A stretch of DNA of 64,000 nucleotides from Leptospira selangorensis (GTDB lineage Bacteria; Spirochaetota; Leptospiria; Leptospirales; Leptospiraceae). Within the stretch, counting starts at the first letter, position 1. Every line of letters starts with the position of its first letter. The stretch is from positions 310,001 to 374,000 of the forward strand of contig NZ_RQES01000010.1 of assembly GCF_004769405.1 (NCBI RefSeq), in the 5' to 3' direction. Shown in pieces: positions 47,371 to 57,545 of the stretch. The notes beneath the pieces are model-generated. The model was not told the origin of the DNA and ran no database searches. It was given only the letters and a program-made list of their open reading frames with translations. The translations under genes and the position numbers were made by a program.

Positions 47371-48084
47371 ATGAGAACTATGAACTTCCTGAAAATTTTA
47401 TTCCCTTCTCCTTTTAAGATCCATAGGCTAGTGGAAGTTCTAAGTATACTTTTATTCTTAGTTTTTTCGGGACTATGTCTGTATGAGTTCGGAACATTAT
47501 CCCTGTCGGCCTTCCAGGATTCTCCCTGGATTTTTTTAGCCGAACTTGTAGCTCTCTTATTCTTAGCTTATATAACTGCTGACTTTATTTCCGGCTTTGT
47601 TCATTTTTTAGGAGATAGTTTCGGGAACGAATTTACTCCTTATATCGGACCTGCTTTTATTTTTCCTTTTAGAGATCATCATGTGGATCCTAAAGGTATC
47701 ACTCGACATGATTTCGTGGAAACTAACGGGAATAATTGCCTAGTGTCTCTTCCCATTCTTTTGTACTGCTTTTTTGCTCCGTTGGGGAACGAAAACTTTC
47801 CTTGGGCCAGAACATTTTGGATACTTGTTCTAGTCGGGATCTTCTTCACCAATCAGATCCATAAATGGGCCCACCAAGACGAGCCGAATAAACTCATCAA
47901 ATATATGCAAAAAAAGCGTTGGATACTTTCTCCCGAGCATCATAAAATACATCATACGGCTCCATACGATACGTATTTTTGTATTACTACAGGTTGGTGG
48001 AATCCGCTACTTCATAAGATCCGATTCTTTCCAACCGTGAAGAAGTCGGTGGACTATATTCTAAATTTTTTGCATATCGGTTAA
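47371..48084 (+). CDS. CarF/TMEM189 (Kua)-type desaturase, candidate plasmalogen synthase
   Basis: 237 residues. Two N-terminal membrane helices and the His-rich iron ligands of the family: DFISGFVHFLGDSF, RDHHVDPKGITRHDFVETN, HKWAHQ, and SPEHHKIHHTAPYDTYFCI. In animals and myxobacteria this fold is plasmanylethanolamine desaturase, which makes the vinyl-ether bond of plasmalogens. All ligand histidines appear present. Whether this organism makes plasmalogens is not known from the sequence. It is followed by two lipoprotein hydrolases. Confidence 0.83.
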   Translation: MRTMNFLKILFPSPFKIHRLVEVLSILLFLVFSGLCLYEFGTLSLSAFQDSPWIFLAELVALLFLAYITADFISGFVHFLGDSFGNEFTPYIGPAFIFPFRDHHVDPKGITRHDFVETNGNNCLVSLPILLYCFFAPLGNENFPWARTFWILVLVGIFFTNQIHKWAHQDEPNKLIKYMQKKRWILSPEHHKIHHTAPYDTYFCITTGWWNPLLHKIRFFPTVKKSVDYILNFLHIG

Positions 48085-48162
48085 TACGAACATCGTTCTT
48101 TACTTCAAATTTAGTTTTGAATTTTCCTTGATTCCATTTCGGCAAGGAGGAGGATCGCGGGT

Positions 48163-49227
48163 ATGCTTCGTTTTCTTTTCGCATTCTTCGTTTGTGTACC
48201 TCTAATCGTTTCTTGTTCCGCGAATATCGCGCTAAAAGGAGAGATCCTTCATCCTAAAACCTCGGATGGTTGGGATATCACCCTGGAACATTTTCCCCCT
48301 CTGCAAGGATCCGCTAATAAAAAATATCCTGTGATACTCTGTCACGGATTTATAGCGAATCGTATCTATCTTAAGATAAATGAAAAGTCCTCCATAGTGG
48401 CACATCTTCAAAAAGAAGGTTATGATGTTTGGCTTTTAGAATTAAGAGGAAAACAAGAAGCAGGATCTCCGTCTTTATTTTGGGGAGATAAAACTTTTGA
48501 TTATTCCATCGATGATTATATAAAACAAGATGCGGACGCTGCGATCCAATACGTTCTCAAAACCACCGGTAAAGAAAAGGTGAATTGGATCGGCCATAGT
48601 ATGGGGGGGATGCTCCAATACGCAAGGCTCGGAAGTTTAGGCGAGAACAGAGTGGCGAACTTCGTAGCAATCGGTTCACCCGCAGTCATGGATCCGCCAT
48701 CCGATGCTTTAAAATTATGGTCCAGTTTTACTTGGGCATTAAATTTATGGCCGGCAGTTCCGACCGAAACTTGGTCCGGAGTCAGAGGAGGAACAGGGCT
48801 ACCTATTTTTCCTAAAAGAAGTTTCGAAGAAGTATTTTGGCACGCACCGAATATAGATCCTAAAATTGTATCCGGGGTCTTTACCGATTCCATTGCTACA
48901 GTCTCCAAAAGAGAAGCAAGACAGATGGATAAGATCGTAGAGACAGGACAGTTCCGTTCGGAAGATGGAAAACTAATCTATTCGCAAGCTTTCGGAAATA
49001 TCAAGATCCCTGTGCTATTAGTTGCGGGCAGAAGGGACAAACTAGGATTCACATATTCACTTAGGTATGTTTACGATAACTTAGGCTCTACGGATAAAAC
49101 CTTATTCATACTTTCTAAAGGAAAAGGTTTTTCAGAAGACTATGGTCACACCGATCTAGTCGTAGGAAAGAAGGCGGATGACGAAGTGTTCCCGACAATC
49201 ATTCACTGGTTGAACAAAAGAAATTAA
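48163..49227 (+). CDS. Lipoprotein alpha/beta hydrolase (lipase-like) 1
   Basis: 354 residues. Signal peptide with lipobox VSC (MLRFLFAFFVCVPLIVSCSA). Early VILCHGFIANRIYLK carries the oxyanion HG, the nucleophile elbow is WIGHSMGGML (Ser about 147), and the later VAGRRDKLGF (Asp) and GHTDLV (His) complete a triad. Probable esterase or lipase facing the periplasm or surface. It starts 78 bases after the desaturase and 14 before its companion. Confidence 0.85.
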   Translation: MLRFLFAFFVCVPLIVSCSANIALKGEILHPKTSDGWDITLEHFPPLQGSANKKYPVILCHGFIANRIYLKINEKSSIVAHLQKEGYDVWLLELRGKQEAGSPSLFWGDKTFDYSIDDYIKQDADAAIQYVLKTTGKEKVNWIGHSMGGMLQYARLGSLGENRVANFVAIGSPAVMDPPSDALKLWSSFTWALNLWPAVPTETWSGVRGGTGLPIFPKRSFEEVFWHAPNIDPKIVSGVFTDSIATVSKREARQMDKIVETGQFRSEDGKLIYSQAFGNIKIPVLLVAGRRDKLGFTYSLRYVYDNLGSTDKTLFILSKGKGFSEDYGHTDLVVGKKADDEVFPTIIHWLNKRN

Positions 49228-49241
49228 TTCCGGATCATAAA

Positions 49242-50168
49242 ATGAAATTCAAAAATAAAATCATATTCTTCTTATTTGCTATTTTCCTATTTTTCTCCTG
49301 CACAAGATATGCAGTGATCACGGAAGAAGCGTTTAAAAATCAGACAGCAAATATAGCGTCTAACGTATATCTGACCAACTTCTTAAAACACAGCTCCGAT
49401 TATCCGCCTGTCCTACTTTTGGACCCGATCTTAGTGAATAAAAAGTCTTTGTATCTTGGAGATTATAACGGACTGATCGGAGTATTAAGCGGAAACGGAT
49501 TCTCAGTTTTCCTTTTACATTTCGAAGTATATCCCGGATTAGATCTGAAAGAAGTGGGAGAAAAGCTGATCCCTCAAGCAGTCTCTCAAGTCCAAGGTTT
49601 AAGCAATCGTAAAGATTATATTTTAGGCGGAGTCTCAGTAGGAGGCCAGGCAATTCTACATTATATCCGCTCCAAAAAAGATCCAGCAATCTCCAAAGTT
49701 TTCTTTTTAGGGACAGGAATGGATTATAAGTATAATGACAGTTTCGTAGACGATATGAAAAAAGAAAAACGATTCGGAACTGATCTTTCCAATTCTTGTA
49801 AGAATAAAGATAGCTTCTGTTCCAGATTTATCTCTTTAGATGAAGACAATCCTACTACTTTATATCTTTACCAAACATTATGGAATTATCTTCCTTCATT
49901 AGAAGAAAATCCAAAAGTTTGGGCCGATTTCGAGTTAATGGATTTTCCGACCCTATTTGTTGCTGGCAAGTTAGACAATATCGCAACTTCCGAATCCATT
50001 CATCCGGTTTATCGTAGAAAAAGAGGATTCACTCAATTTTTCGAAGCAGGACGAGACAATGGAGGAAAAATAGATTACGATCATCTTTCTTTATTCGCAC
50101 ACGAGTCCGCTCCTTCCGATATTTACCAAAAAATAGCGGATTGGTTAGCTAAGAAGAAGGGAGAATAA
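49242..50168 (+). CDS. Lipoprotein alpha/beta hydrolase-like 2
   Basis: 308 residues. Lipobox FFSC after MKFKNKIIFFLFAIFLF. The fold matches its upstream neighbour: PVLLLDPILV in place of the usual HG, elbow ILGGVSVGGQAIL (Ser about 134), FVAGKLDNIA and DYDHLSLF. The missing HG dipeptide near the N-terminus may alter the oxyanion hole, so activity is less certain. Likely a partner or diverged duplicate of the first hydrolase. Confidence 0.75.
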   Translation: MKFKNKIIFFLFAIFLFFSCTRYAVITEEAFKNQTANIASNVYLTNFLKHSSDYPPVLLLDPILVNKKSLYLGDYNGLIGVLSGNGFSVFLLHFEVYPGLDLKEVGEKLIPQAVSQVQGLSNRKDYILGGVSVGGQAILHYIRSKKDPAISKVFFLGTGMDYKYNDSFVDDMKKEKRFGTDLSNSCKNKDSFCSRFISLDEDNPTTLYLYQTLWNYLPSLEENPKVWADFELMDFPTLFVAGKLDNIATSESIHPVYRRKRGFTQFFEAGRDNGGKIDYDHLSLFAHESAPSDIYQKIADWLAKKKGE

Positions 50169-50189
50169 TCCGAAGTTTCTTATGGATAC

Positions 50190-50213
50190 GCGATGTTGGA
50201 ATTCCAACATCGC
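50190..50213. repeat. 24-base perfect palindrome A
   Basis: Arm GCGATGTTGGAA followed by its exact complement, no loop. It lies 21 bases past the hydrolase-2 stop. Not followed by a T-tract. Looks like a dispersed palindromic element. Confidence 0.75.
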
Positions 50214-50232
50214 ATAAACTATAGATCCCCCT

Positions 50233-50254
50233 GTTTGTAGGAGCTCCTACAAAC
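50233..50254. repeat. 22-base perfect palindrome B
   Basis: Arm GTTTGTAGGAG with its exact complement. It overlaps the last codons and stop of the M48 gene (stop at 50247). Unrelated in sequence to palindrome A 20 bases away. Confidence 0.75.
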
Positions 50255-51419
50255 CCAAAGGATTCTTAAATTCTTTTCGCGGCTTAACTGGAGAGCAAAG
50301 TTTTTGGATACGATTCCATTCTTTGCCCGAAATTCCTAATTTTCCTTTTGGGTAATTCGGATGAGAAATGATATTCTTAACATATTCTATCCGGTCCTCT
50401 GTGGCAGGATGAGAACTTAAAAAATCCGGGATTTTTACAGCGCCATTACTATTGGCAGCTTCTTCTCCTTCTTGAGGGACCTCGTATTCTTCTTGGATCC
50501 TTTTAAAGAAGTTTAAGAATCCTTCTCCTGTTAGATTCGATTTTTTTAATTTTTCCAAAGCGATCTCGTCTGCTTCCGATTCATATTCCCTTGAAAATTT
50601 TTGATCGTAGATAGTAACACTCAAGACCTCATAAAGAGAGTCCATGTTTTCCAACATGTCCACTCCTTCGAATCCGGAACCAATCCCTAAAGATAATAAC
50701 ACAACATTTCCGGCAGAACGGATTTGCCTACGAACCCCATGTCTTTTATGAATATGCGCCATCTCATGAGCCAATACTCCTGCAAGTTCTTCCGGAGTTT
50801 CTGTCTTCTTCAATAACTCGGTAAAAACTACTATTGTCCCGCCAGGCATTGCGAACGCATTAAACACCTCGTCATCGATCACGATAATATCATAATCAAA
50901 TGGGTCATCTGCATCCTTCAGCTTTTTACTGATCTTCTTCATTGTAGACTTTAAAGCAGGAGAAGAACATTCAGGAAAATAATCCCTCACCCATCCTGAC
51001 ATTACTTCCGATTGTTTTTTATCGTAACTAGTCGGAACAAAAAAGTAAGCGTAAGAAAGGCCTGCATTATATACTGAAAAAGCTAAAAAAGCAGTTAGGG
51101 CCAATGCACCAAGTTTAAGAGCAAAATGAGTATTCTGCCATAGATCTAAAAGAGGGAATTTATTATGAGATTTTCTACCCGCAAGAACAGAACTATAACT
51201 TTCTCTAGAATAGAATACTAGAACGAAACTATACGTAGGATTTTCCGGATTCCTTATTTCTAATCTAAATTCTCTGCCTACAGGATCTAGGTTTAGAATA
51301 TCAGAATATTGGAAACTAAAGGATTTTTGCTCCGAAAGAAAGACTAGTCTGTCTTTCTCCGGAACAAGTTCCCCTTCAAAAGGAATAGCGGTTTTTCCAT
51401 CGTATAGTTTATCTTTCAT
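50247..51419 (-). CDS. M48-family zinc metallopeptidase
   Basis: 390 residues. An N-terminal ~100-residue domain, one membrane helix (LGALALTAFLAFSVYNAGLS), then the protease domain with AMPGGTIVVFTELL and zinc site VLAHEMAHIHKRHG (about 215-228). A further Glu ligand lies in EYESEADEIALEKL. Acts at the envelope on membrane or periplasmic proteins. It follows DUF898 by 18 bases, an association seen in several Gram-negatives. Confidence 0.9.
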   Translation of the reverse strand: MKDKLYDGKTAIPFEGELVPEKDRLVFLSEQKSFSFQYSDILNLDPVGREFRLEIRNPENPTYSFVLVFYSRESYSSVLAGRKSHNKFPLLDLWQNTHFALKLGALALTAFLAFSVYNAGLSYAYFFVPTSYDKKQSEVMSGWVRDYFPECSSPALKSTMKKISKKLKDADDPFDYDIIVIDDEVFNAFAMPGGTIVVFTELLKKTETPEELAGVLAHEMAHIHKRHGVRRQIRSAGNVVLLSLGIGSGFEGVDMLENMDSLYEVLSVTIYDQKFSREYESEADEIALEKLKKSNLTGEGFLNFFKRIQEEYEVPQEGEEAANSNGAVKIPDFLSSHPATEDRIEYVKNIISHPNYPKGKLGISGKEWNRIQKLCSPVKPRKEFKNPLGL

Positions 51420-51437
51420 ATGTATATTGGACTGGAA

Positions 51438-52394
51438 TTAATCGAATATATCTGCCAGAGCTTCTAAAGAACTTTCGAATCCTTCTGCTAATGCGGAAGC
51501 ACCTTTGTCAAATTCAGGCTGGATCTGGCTTAAATCCGGTTCCACTTCTAAAGAAATTGCCTCGTAGAATAATTTGTACCAAATAACCGCAATCCAAGGA
51601 AATGCCAAACCTAGGGAGAACAAGATCGCCATATAAGAAAGAATGGTATAAACTAGTATATCTTCTCCCTTTAAATTGGACTTAAATCTGATCCCGTTTA
51701 CCGTTGTTTGATTCCAGAAATAGTTGTAAACATTTGCCTGCCACCAAGAAGCATAAAATCCTAATGTAGGTATAAGTAGAAGGAAACCTTTTAGATGGAT
51801 CCAGAATAAAGAACCTCCTGTTCCATCAAATTTAAATCCCGCATTTCCATAATATGTATTCTCTATCTGAAATCTTTTCAGTCGGATCGTGAACCATGGA
51901 GAATAAAATCCGAAAGTGATGATCGTAAGCGGGAGTCCTACTAAGAAAATTTTGACAAGTTCCAGAACTCTTCCCGCAAAATGGAATCGGATATTATTAT
52001 AGGAAGTCCTACTTAAATGGAATCTTAATCTTCCTACAAAGATAAAAGGTCCTAAAATATATAGAAGAAGAAAGATCGGAATTAAATTGGAAAGAGGTTC
52101 AAGCTCAGCACTAAAGACCCACCATTGTAAAGGGAATTTAATTGCACAGAATAGGATGATCGCGATCGGAGCCGCTTTCAAAAATCCTAAAAATCTTTCC
52201 AATCCGGTTGCGTGGAAATCGAATCTTTGTCCTAAAAAAACAGTATGTTGTCTTAGAAATCTTTCTACTCTTACTCTTGCCCAAAAAGAATAAATGCCTA
52301 ATGTACTGATCGTAGCCAAAGCATTAAAAAGATATAATTTAAATAGGTCCCATCCGGCCCCGTCAAACTTGGCGCGAGTCGTTGAATTTTCCAT
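51438..52394 (-). CDS. DUF898 (YjgN-like) membrane protein
   Basis: 318 residues. Repeated units: FDGAGWDLFKLYLFNALATI near the start and FDGTGGSLFWIHLKGFLLL later, each followed by LGFYxxW/LGIYSFWARV helices, a mark of DUF898. About six membrane helices. Unknown function. First gene of the pair with the M48 protease. Confidence 0.88.
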   Translation of the reverse strand: MENSTTRAKFDGAGWDLFKLYLFNALATISTLGIYSFWARVRVERFLRQHTVFLGQRFDFHATGLERFLGFLKAAPIAIILFCAIKFPLQWWVFSAELEPLSNLIPIFLLLYILGPFIFVGRLRFHLSRTSYNNIRFHFAGRVLELVKIFLVGLPLTIITFGFYSPWFTIRLKRFQIENTYYGNAGFKFDGTGGSLFWIHLKGFLLLIPTLGFYASWWQANVYNYFWNQTTVNGIRFKSNLKGEDILVYTILSYMAILFSLGLAFPWIAVIWYKLFYEAISLEVEPDLSQIQPEFDKGASALAEGFESSLEALADIFD

Positions 52395-52543
52395 TCGATT
52401 CTCCTGAAAGAATTCTCCATTCGAAGATCAGGTAGTTACACCAAAGATCACAAATAGAGGGTCAGATTAGATCCGAGTTTTCCCATCTGCAAGAAACAAA
52501 TTTACAAGAGACTTCTTTTTACTTGGGATCGGATCAATTTATA

Positions 52544-53155
52544 CTATCCCGGACGTTTCCAATCCAGTCTGTCCAAGACCTTTTTTATATCTTCCCAGAC
52601 ATCTCTTTTTAAGGGGCTATTCTCCCCACCGTTACGGATTACGTAACTGGGATGGTAAGTAGGCATAACAGGGATCCCATGAAAATCTCCCCAATGTCCT
52701 CTCAGTTTGGTGATTCCTTCTTTTGTTCTTAGGATAAATCTAGTGGAAGGATTTCCTAAGGTTATGATCACCTTTGGTTGTATGATAGAAATTTGTCTGA
52801 GTAAAAAAGGAGAACATGCGATTACTTCGTCATCTTCGGGAGGTCTGTCTTTTTCAAATTTTAGATCTACGGTTGGTCTACACTTAGTGACATTTGCGAT
52901 GTAGACACTGTCTCTCGGAACTCCCATCCCTCTTTCTATAATTCTAGTTAATAATTCTCCTGCTTTTCCAACGAAAGGTCTGCCTGTTAGGTCCTCCTGT
53001 TTGCCTGGACCTTCTCCTATGAACATGACTTCAGCGTTCGGATTTCCTTCTCCGAAAACAGTTTGGGTCCGAGTACTGCTTAATTTGCATCGAACACAAG
53101 GAGCCACTTCTCTTGCGATGATCTCCAACTCTTGTTCTTTTGAAGTTTCACTCAT
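52544..53155 (-). CDS. Family-4 uracil-DNA glycosylase
   Basis: 203 residues from the ATG at 53155. GEGPGKQEDLTGRPFVGKAG is the family-4/5 motif A. Cysteines in APCVRCKLS and later TKCRP and IACSP supply the 4Fe-4S cluster. Motif B region PTYHPSYVIRN ends with the conserved His. Removes uracil from DNA. Alternative start 13 codons upstream lacks a clear ribosome site. Confidence 0.92.
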   Translation of the reverse strand: MSETSKEQELEIIAREVAPCVRCKLSSTRTQTVFGEGNPNAEVMFIGEGPGKQEDLTGRPFVGKAGELLTRIIERGMGVPRDSVYIANVTKCRPTVDLKFEKDRPPEDDEVIACSPFLLRQISIIQPKVIITLGNPSTRFILRTKEGITKLRGHWGDFHGIPVMPTYHPSYVIRNGGENSPLKRDVWEDIKKVLDRLDWKRPG

Positions 53156-53249
53156 ACCTGCTCTTATCGATAAAGAGAACCCGTTATCCTGCAACCAATT
53201 TATAAAAAAGTGACTGGAAGAATTTAGATATGTTCTTTATTTTAGATCC

Positions 53250-54188
53250 ATGCACGGGCATCATCATTCTCACGATGATCATCATGGACACTCTCATTCC
53301 CATTCGGGTGATCCTCACGCGTCTTCTATGCCTGAGAACTCTCGTGCATTCCTATTTGCATTTCTTTTAAACTTCGGATTTGCAGGGATAGAATTTGTAG
53401 GCGGATATTTTTTCGACAGCTTAGCAATTCTTTCCGATTCTCTTCATGATCTGGGAGACAGTGGTTTCTTAGCTCTTGCTTGGATCTTCCAAAAGATCGC
53501 AGCAAAACCAAGGACCCAAACCTTTACATTCGGTTACAGAAGACTCAGTCTTTCTGCCGCATTAGTAAATTCTTTTGTTCTATTTTTAGGATCTTTCGGG
53601 ATCTTATTCTTTGCTGTTACCAAATTAAACGAACCAGGTTCTCCGAATGGTTGGGGAATGTTAGGTCTCTCCGTATTAGGTGTGATCGTAAACGGAGCTG
53701 CATTATTCAAATTAAAGAATAGTTCCGGTTTAAATGCAAAGACTGCGTTCCTTCATCTTCTAGAAGATGTACTGGGATGGGTTGCAGTATTCTTCGGTAG
53801 TATTGCTCTGATCATATTCGGATGGTCTTGGGTAGATCCGGTTTTATCCATCGCTATCTCTCTTTGGGTTGGGATCCAATCCTTCCGTAATTTAAGAAAG
53901 ATACTTCTTTTACATTTGCAATCTTCTCCCGAAGGGATCGATACGAAGGAATTAGAAAATCGTATCTTAAAATTGAAAGGAGTTCGTTCGGTTCATGATC
54001 TTCATCTTTGGTCCATGGATGGAGATTATCATGTTCTAACTCTTCATGTGGGTGTTCAGGAAACTTCTATCGTTCAAGCTCAGAAGCTAAAAGAGAAGAT
54101 CCGCAATATCACCAAAGAATTTCATATCCCTCATGCAACTGTGGAAGTGGAACCTGCAGGTGCAGAATGCCCGTACCAAGAATGTTGA
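53250..54188 (+). CDS. Cation diffusion facilitator (zinc/cobalt exporter)
   Basis: 312 residues. A His-rich N-terminus (MHGHHHSHDDHHGHSH), six membrane helices, metal site A in DSLHDLGDSG (helix 2) and LHLLEDVLGW (helix 5), and a C-terminal ferredoxin-like domain (VRSVHDLHLWSMDGDYHVLT). Class ZitB/CzcD; exports Zn2+ with proton antiport. Stand-alone; a Cys pair ends the protein (ECPYQEC). Confidence 0.92.
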   Translation: MHGHHHSHDDHHGHSHSHSGDPHASSMPENSRAFLFAFLLNFGFAGIEFVGGYFFDSLAILSDSLHDLGDSGFLALAWIFQKIAAKPRTQTFTFGYRRLSLSAALVNSFVLFLGSFGILFFAVTKLNEPGSPNGWGMLGLSVLGVIVNGAALFKLKNSSGLNAKTAFLHLLEDVLGWVAVFFGSIALIIFGWSWVDPVLSIAISLWVGIQSFRNLRKILLLHLQSSPEGIDTKELENRILKLKGVRSVHDLHLWSMDGDYHVLTLHVGVQETSIVQAQKLKEKIRNITKEFHIPHATVEVEPAGAECPYQEC

Positions 54189-54310
54189 TGTGACATAATC
54201 CGGCAGAGGATTTCCCACATTAATATCCCAACCCCTGCTAGCAATGGTAGTCCGGCACAAGCGGACCTTCTATACTTGACACTGGGGAAACAGCCCGGAT
54301 TTTGGTTGGT

Positions 54311-54460
54311 ATGAACCAAAAAACAGCTAAACTTCTCAAAAAATACGCGGAAGCAAAAGGTATTAACGAGAAACAAATCAAACGTGAGTGGCTGGTATTA
54401 AACGAATTTCAGAAGGACCAGAAAAAACAGGAAATCCTGAAAGAACTGGTTAAAAAATAA
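54311..54460 (+). CDS. Small basic helical protein (49 residues)
   Basis: Codon use is like its neighbours and the product is coherent: MNQKTAKLLKKYAEAKGIN, then KREWLVLNEFQKDQKKQEIL. Lys-rich, amphipathic helices, no membrane segment. TTGACA at 54276-54281 could be a -35; no strong ribosome site. A real small gene is likely but not proven. Confidence 0.55.
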   Translation: MNQKTAKLLKKYAEAKGINEKQIKREWLVLNEFQKDQKKQEILKELVKK

Positions 54461-54574
54461 TCCGCTCCTGATCTTTCTTAGGCCGACTTTACAAAGTCGG
54501 TCCGCGTATTTCCGGATCGGTACTTCGAGACCGGACTTTCATTTTTCAGAATCAACCATTCGTCCAACATCTAA

Positions 54575-54952
54575 ATGGAAGAAATAGAACTTACCAAAGA
54601 ATTTCGTTTCGATGCAGCTCACTTTTTACCGAACGTTCCGGAAGGTCATAAGTGTAGGAGGATGCATGGGCATAGTTTTCGATTCAAATTACATCTGAAA
54701 GGTAAGGTGGACGAAAAAACCGGTTGGTTGATGGACTTCGCAGAAGTCAGCAAGGTTGTTAAACCTTTGCTCGAAAACTATCTAGATCATTATCTTCTAA
54801 ACGAAATTGAAGGTCTAGAAAATCCAACCAGCGAGAATATCAGCATCTGGTTGTGGAAAAAACTGAAACCTCAACTTTCTCTCTTACACAAGATCACATT
54901 AAACGAAACCTGTACGAGTGCATGCGTTTATAACGGACCTTCTGAGAAATAA
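54575..54952 (+). CDS. queD: 6-carboxy-tetrahydropterin synthase (QueD)
   Basis: 125 residues. Zinc ligands in FDAAHFLPN and RRMHGHSFRF; catalytic Cys in GHKCRRMHG; GWLMDFAEV and LDHYLLNE are QueD blocks. Converts dihydroneopterin triphosphate to CPH4 for queuosine synthesis. Ends 5 bases before queC. QueE and FolE are not in the window. Confidence 0.92.
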   Translation: MEEIELTKEFRFDAAHFLPNVPEGHKCRRMHGHSFRFKLHLKGKVDEKTGWLMDFAEVSKVVKPLLENYLDHYLLNEIEGLENPTSENISIWLWKKLKPQLSLLHKITLNETCTSACVYNGPSEK

Positions 54953-54957
54953 TAAAG

Positions 54958-55665
54958 ATGAGCCCTTCTTCCAAGTCGAACAGTGTTCGAACGAAATCTC
55001 ATTCTAAAAACCCAAAAGCAATCGTTCTTTTTTCAGGTGGATTAGATTCTACGACTTGTTTGTACCAAGCTATCCAAGATGGTTATTCCCCTATTGCTCT
55101 TTCCTTCGATTATAATCAAAAACACAAACAAGAACTCAAATCCGCCAAAAAGATCACAAAACTTTTAGAAGTTCCACATCTGATCCAAAAATTGAATCCT
55201 GAATTTTTCCAAGGTTCTTCTCTTACTGAAAAGAAGATTAAGGTACCTAAAAATTCTTTGGGTCATTCTGAGATCCCCAACACTTATGTTCCCGGAAGAA
55301 ATATTTTGTTTTTATCTTTCGGAGTTTCTTTGGCAGAAGGTATCGGAGCCCAAAGACTCTATATTGGTGTGAATGCTTTGGATTATTCCGGTTATCCGGA
55401 TTGTAGACCTGAATTTATAAAAGCGTATTCAGACGCGATCCGCATCGGGACCAAAACTGGAGCAGAGGGTCATCCTCTCGAGATCTGCACACCTTTGCAG
55501 TTCTTAGATAAAAAAGAGATCGTGTTATTGGGCTCTAAACTAGGTGTTCCATTTTCTATGACTCATTCTTGCTATGATCCCGTAGGAGGCAAACCCTGCG
55601 GAAAATGCGACTCCTGCTTGCTTCGAAAAAAGGGTTTTCAGGAAGCAGGCGTCCCGGAAAAGTGA
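54958..55665 (+). CDS. queC: 7-cyano-7-deazaguanine synthase (QueC)
   Basis: 235 residues. PP-loop LFSGGLDSTTCLYQ near residue 25, VPGRNILFLS and the C-terminal zinc knuckle SCYDPVGGKPCGKCDSCLLR. Uses ATP and ammonia to make preQ0 from CDG. A 20-residue basic extension precedes the PP-loop. Operon with queD. Confidence 0.95.
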   Translation: MSPSSKSNSVRTKSHSKNPKAIVLFSGGLDSTTCLYQAIQDGYSPIALSFDYNQKHKQELKSAKKITKLLEVPHLIQKLNPEFFQGSSLTEKKIKVPKNSLGHSEIPNTYVPGRNILFLSFGVSLAEGIGAQRLYIGVNALDYSGYPDCRPEFIKAYSDAIRIGTKTGAEGHPLEICTPLQFLDKKEIVLLGSKLGVPFSMTHSCYDPVGGKPCGKCDSCLLRKKGFQEAGVPEK

Positions 55666-55730
55666 ACGAACAGATTTTAAGGCATCGGTTTTGAGGAATT
55701 TTCCCCTGCCGCCGTCCATAGGAAGCTAAT

Positions 55731-56012
55731 ATGGAACAGTTCGTAAGCTACCTGACGATATTTTTAATCGCAGTGTTCGTAGGAATCGAGGTCATCAACC
55801 GTATTCCTCCTTTATTACATACCCCTCTTATGTCAGGCTCTAACGCCATTTCAGGGATTACAGTCATCGGAGCGATCTTAACTCTTCATACTACAAATCA
55901 TTGGATTATTCAAGTATTGGGATTTATCGCAATCGTTGCAGCAACCGTCAACGTGATCGGAGGGTTCGTAGTAACTCACCGCATGTTGGGAATGTTCAAG
56001 AAAAAGGATTAA
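55731..56012 (+). CDS. pntAB: NAD(P) transhydrogenase subunit alpha, membrane part (PntAB/alpha2)
   Basis: 93 residues, three membrane helices (YLTIFLIAVFVGIEVINR, SGITVIGAILTLHT, WIIQVLGFIAIVAATVNVIG). TPLMSGSNAISGI is the family mark. Forms the proton channel with PntB. The catalytic alpha-1 subunit is not beside it: the upstream gene is queC. AGGAAG ribosome site. Confidence 0.9.
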   Translation: MEQFVSYLTIFLIAVFVGIEVINRIPPLLHTPLMSGSNAISGITVIGAILTLHTTNHWIIQVLGFIAIVAATVNVIGGFVVTHRMLGMFKKKD

Positions 56013-56019
56013 ACCATAA

Positions 56020-57429
<1,410 letters not shown>

Positions 57430-57466
57430 TAAGAATTTTCCGAAAACCAACGGAAATGGTTCTTGC

Positions 57467-57495
57467 AAAAGGGAGGCTATAGCCTCCCTTTTTTT
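57467..57495 (+). terminator. Intrinsic terminator after pntB
   Basis: AAAA then GGGAGGCTA pairing with TAGCCTCCC (57471-57488) and T7. Perfect stem. The only clean rho-independent terminator of this strength on the plus strand. Confidence 0.9.
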
Positions 57496-57545
57496 ATATC
57501 GATATAATCGAAAACGAAACAAACCTTAGTGAGAGGTAGCACCCA

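Noticed and set aside
54481..54540. Possible preQ1 riboswitch before queD
   Set aside because: The hairpins here (ccgacttt/aaagtcgg and cggt/accg) lack the short C-rich loop and A-rich tail of preQ1-I and do not match preQ1-II as I know it; more likely a terminator-like structure.
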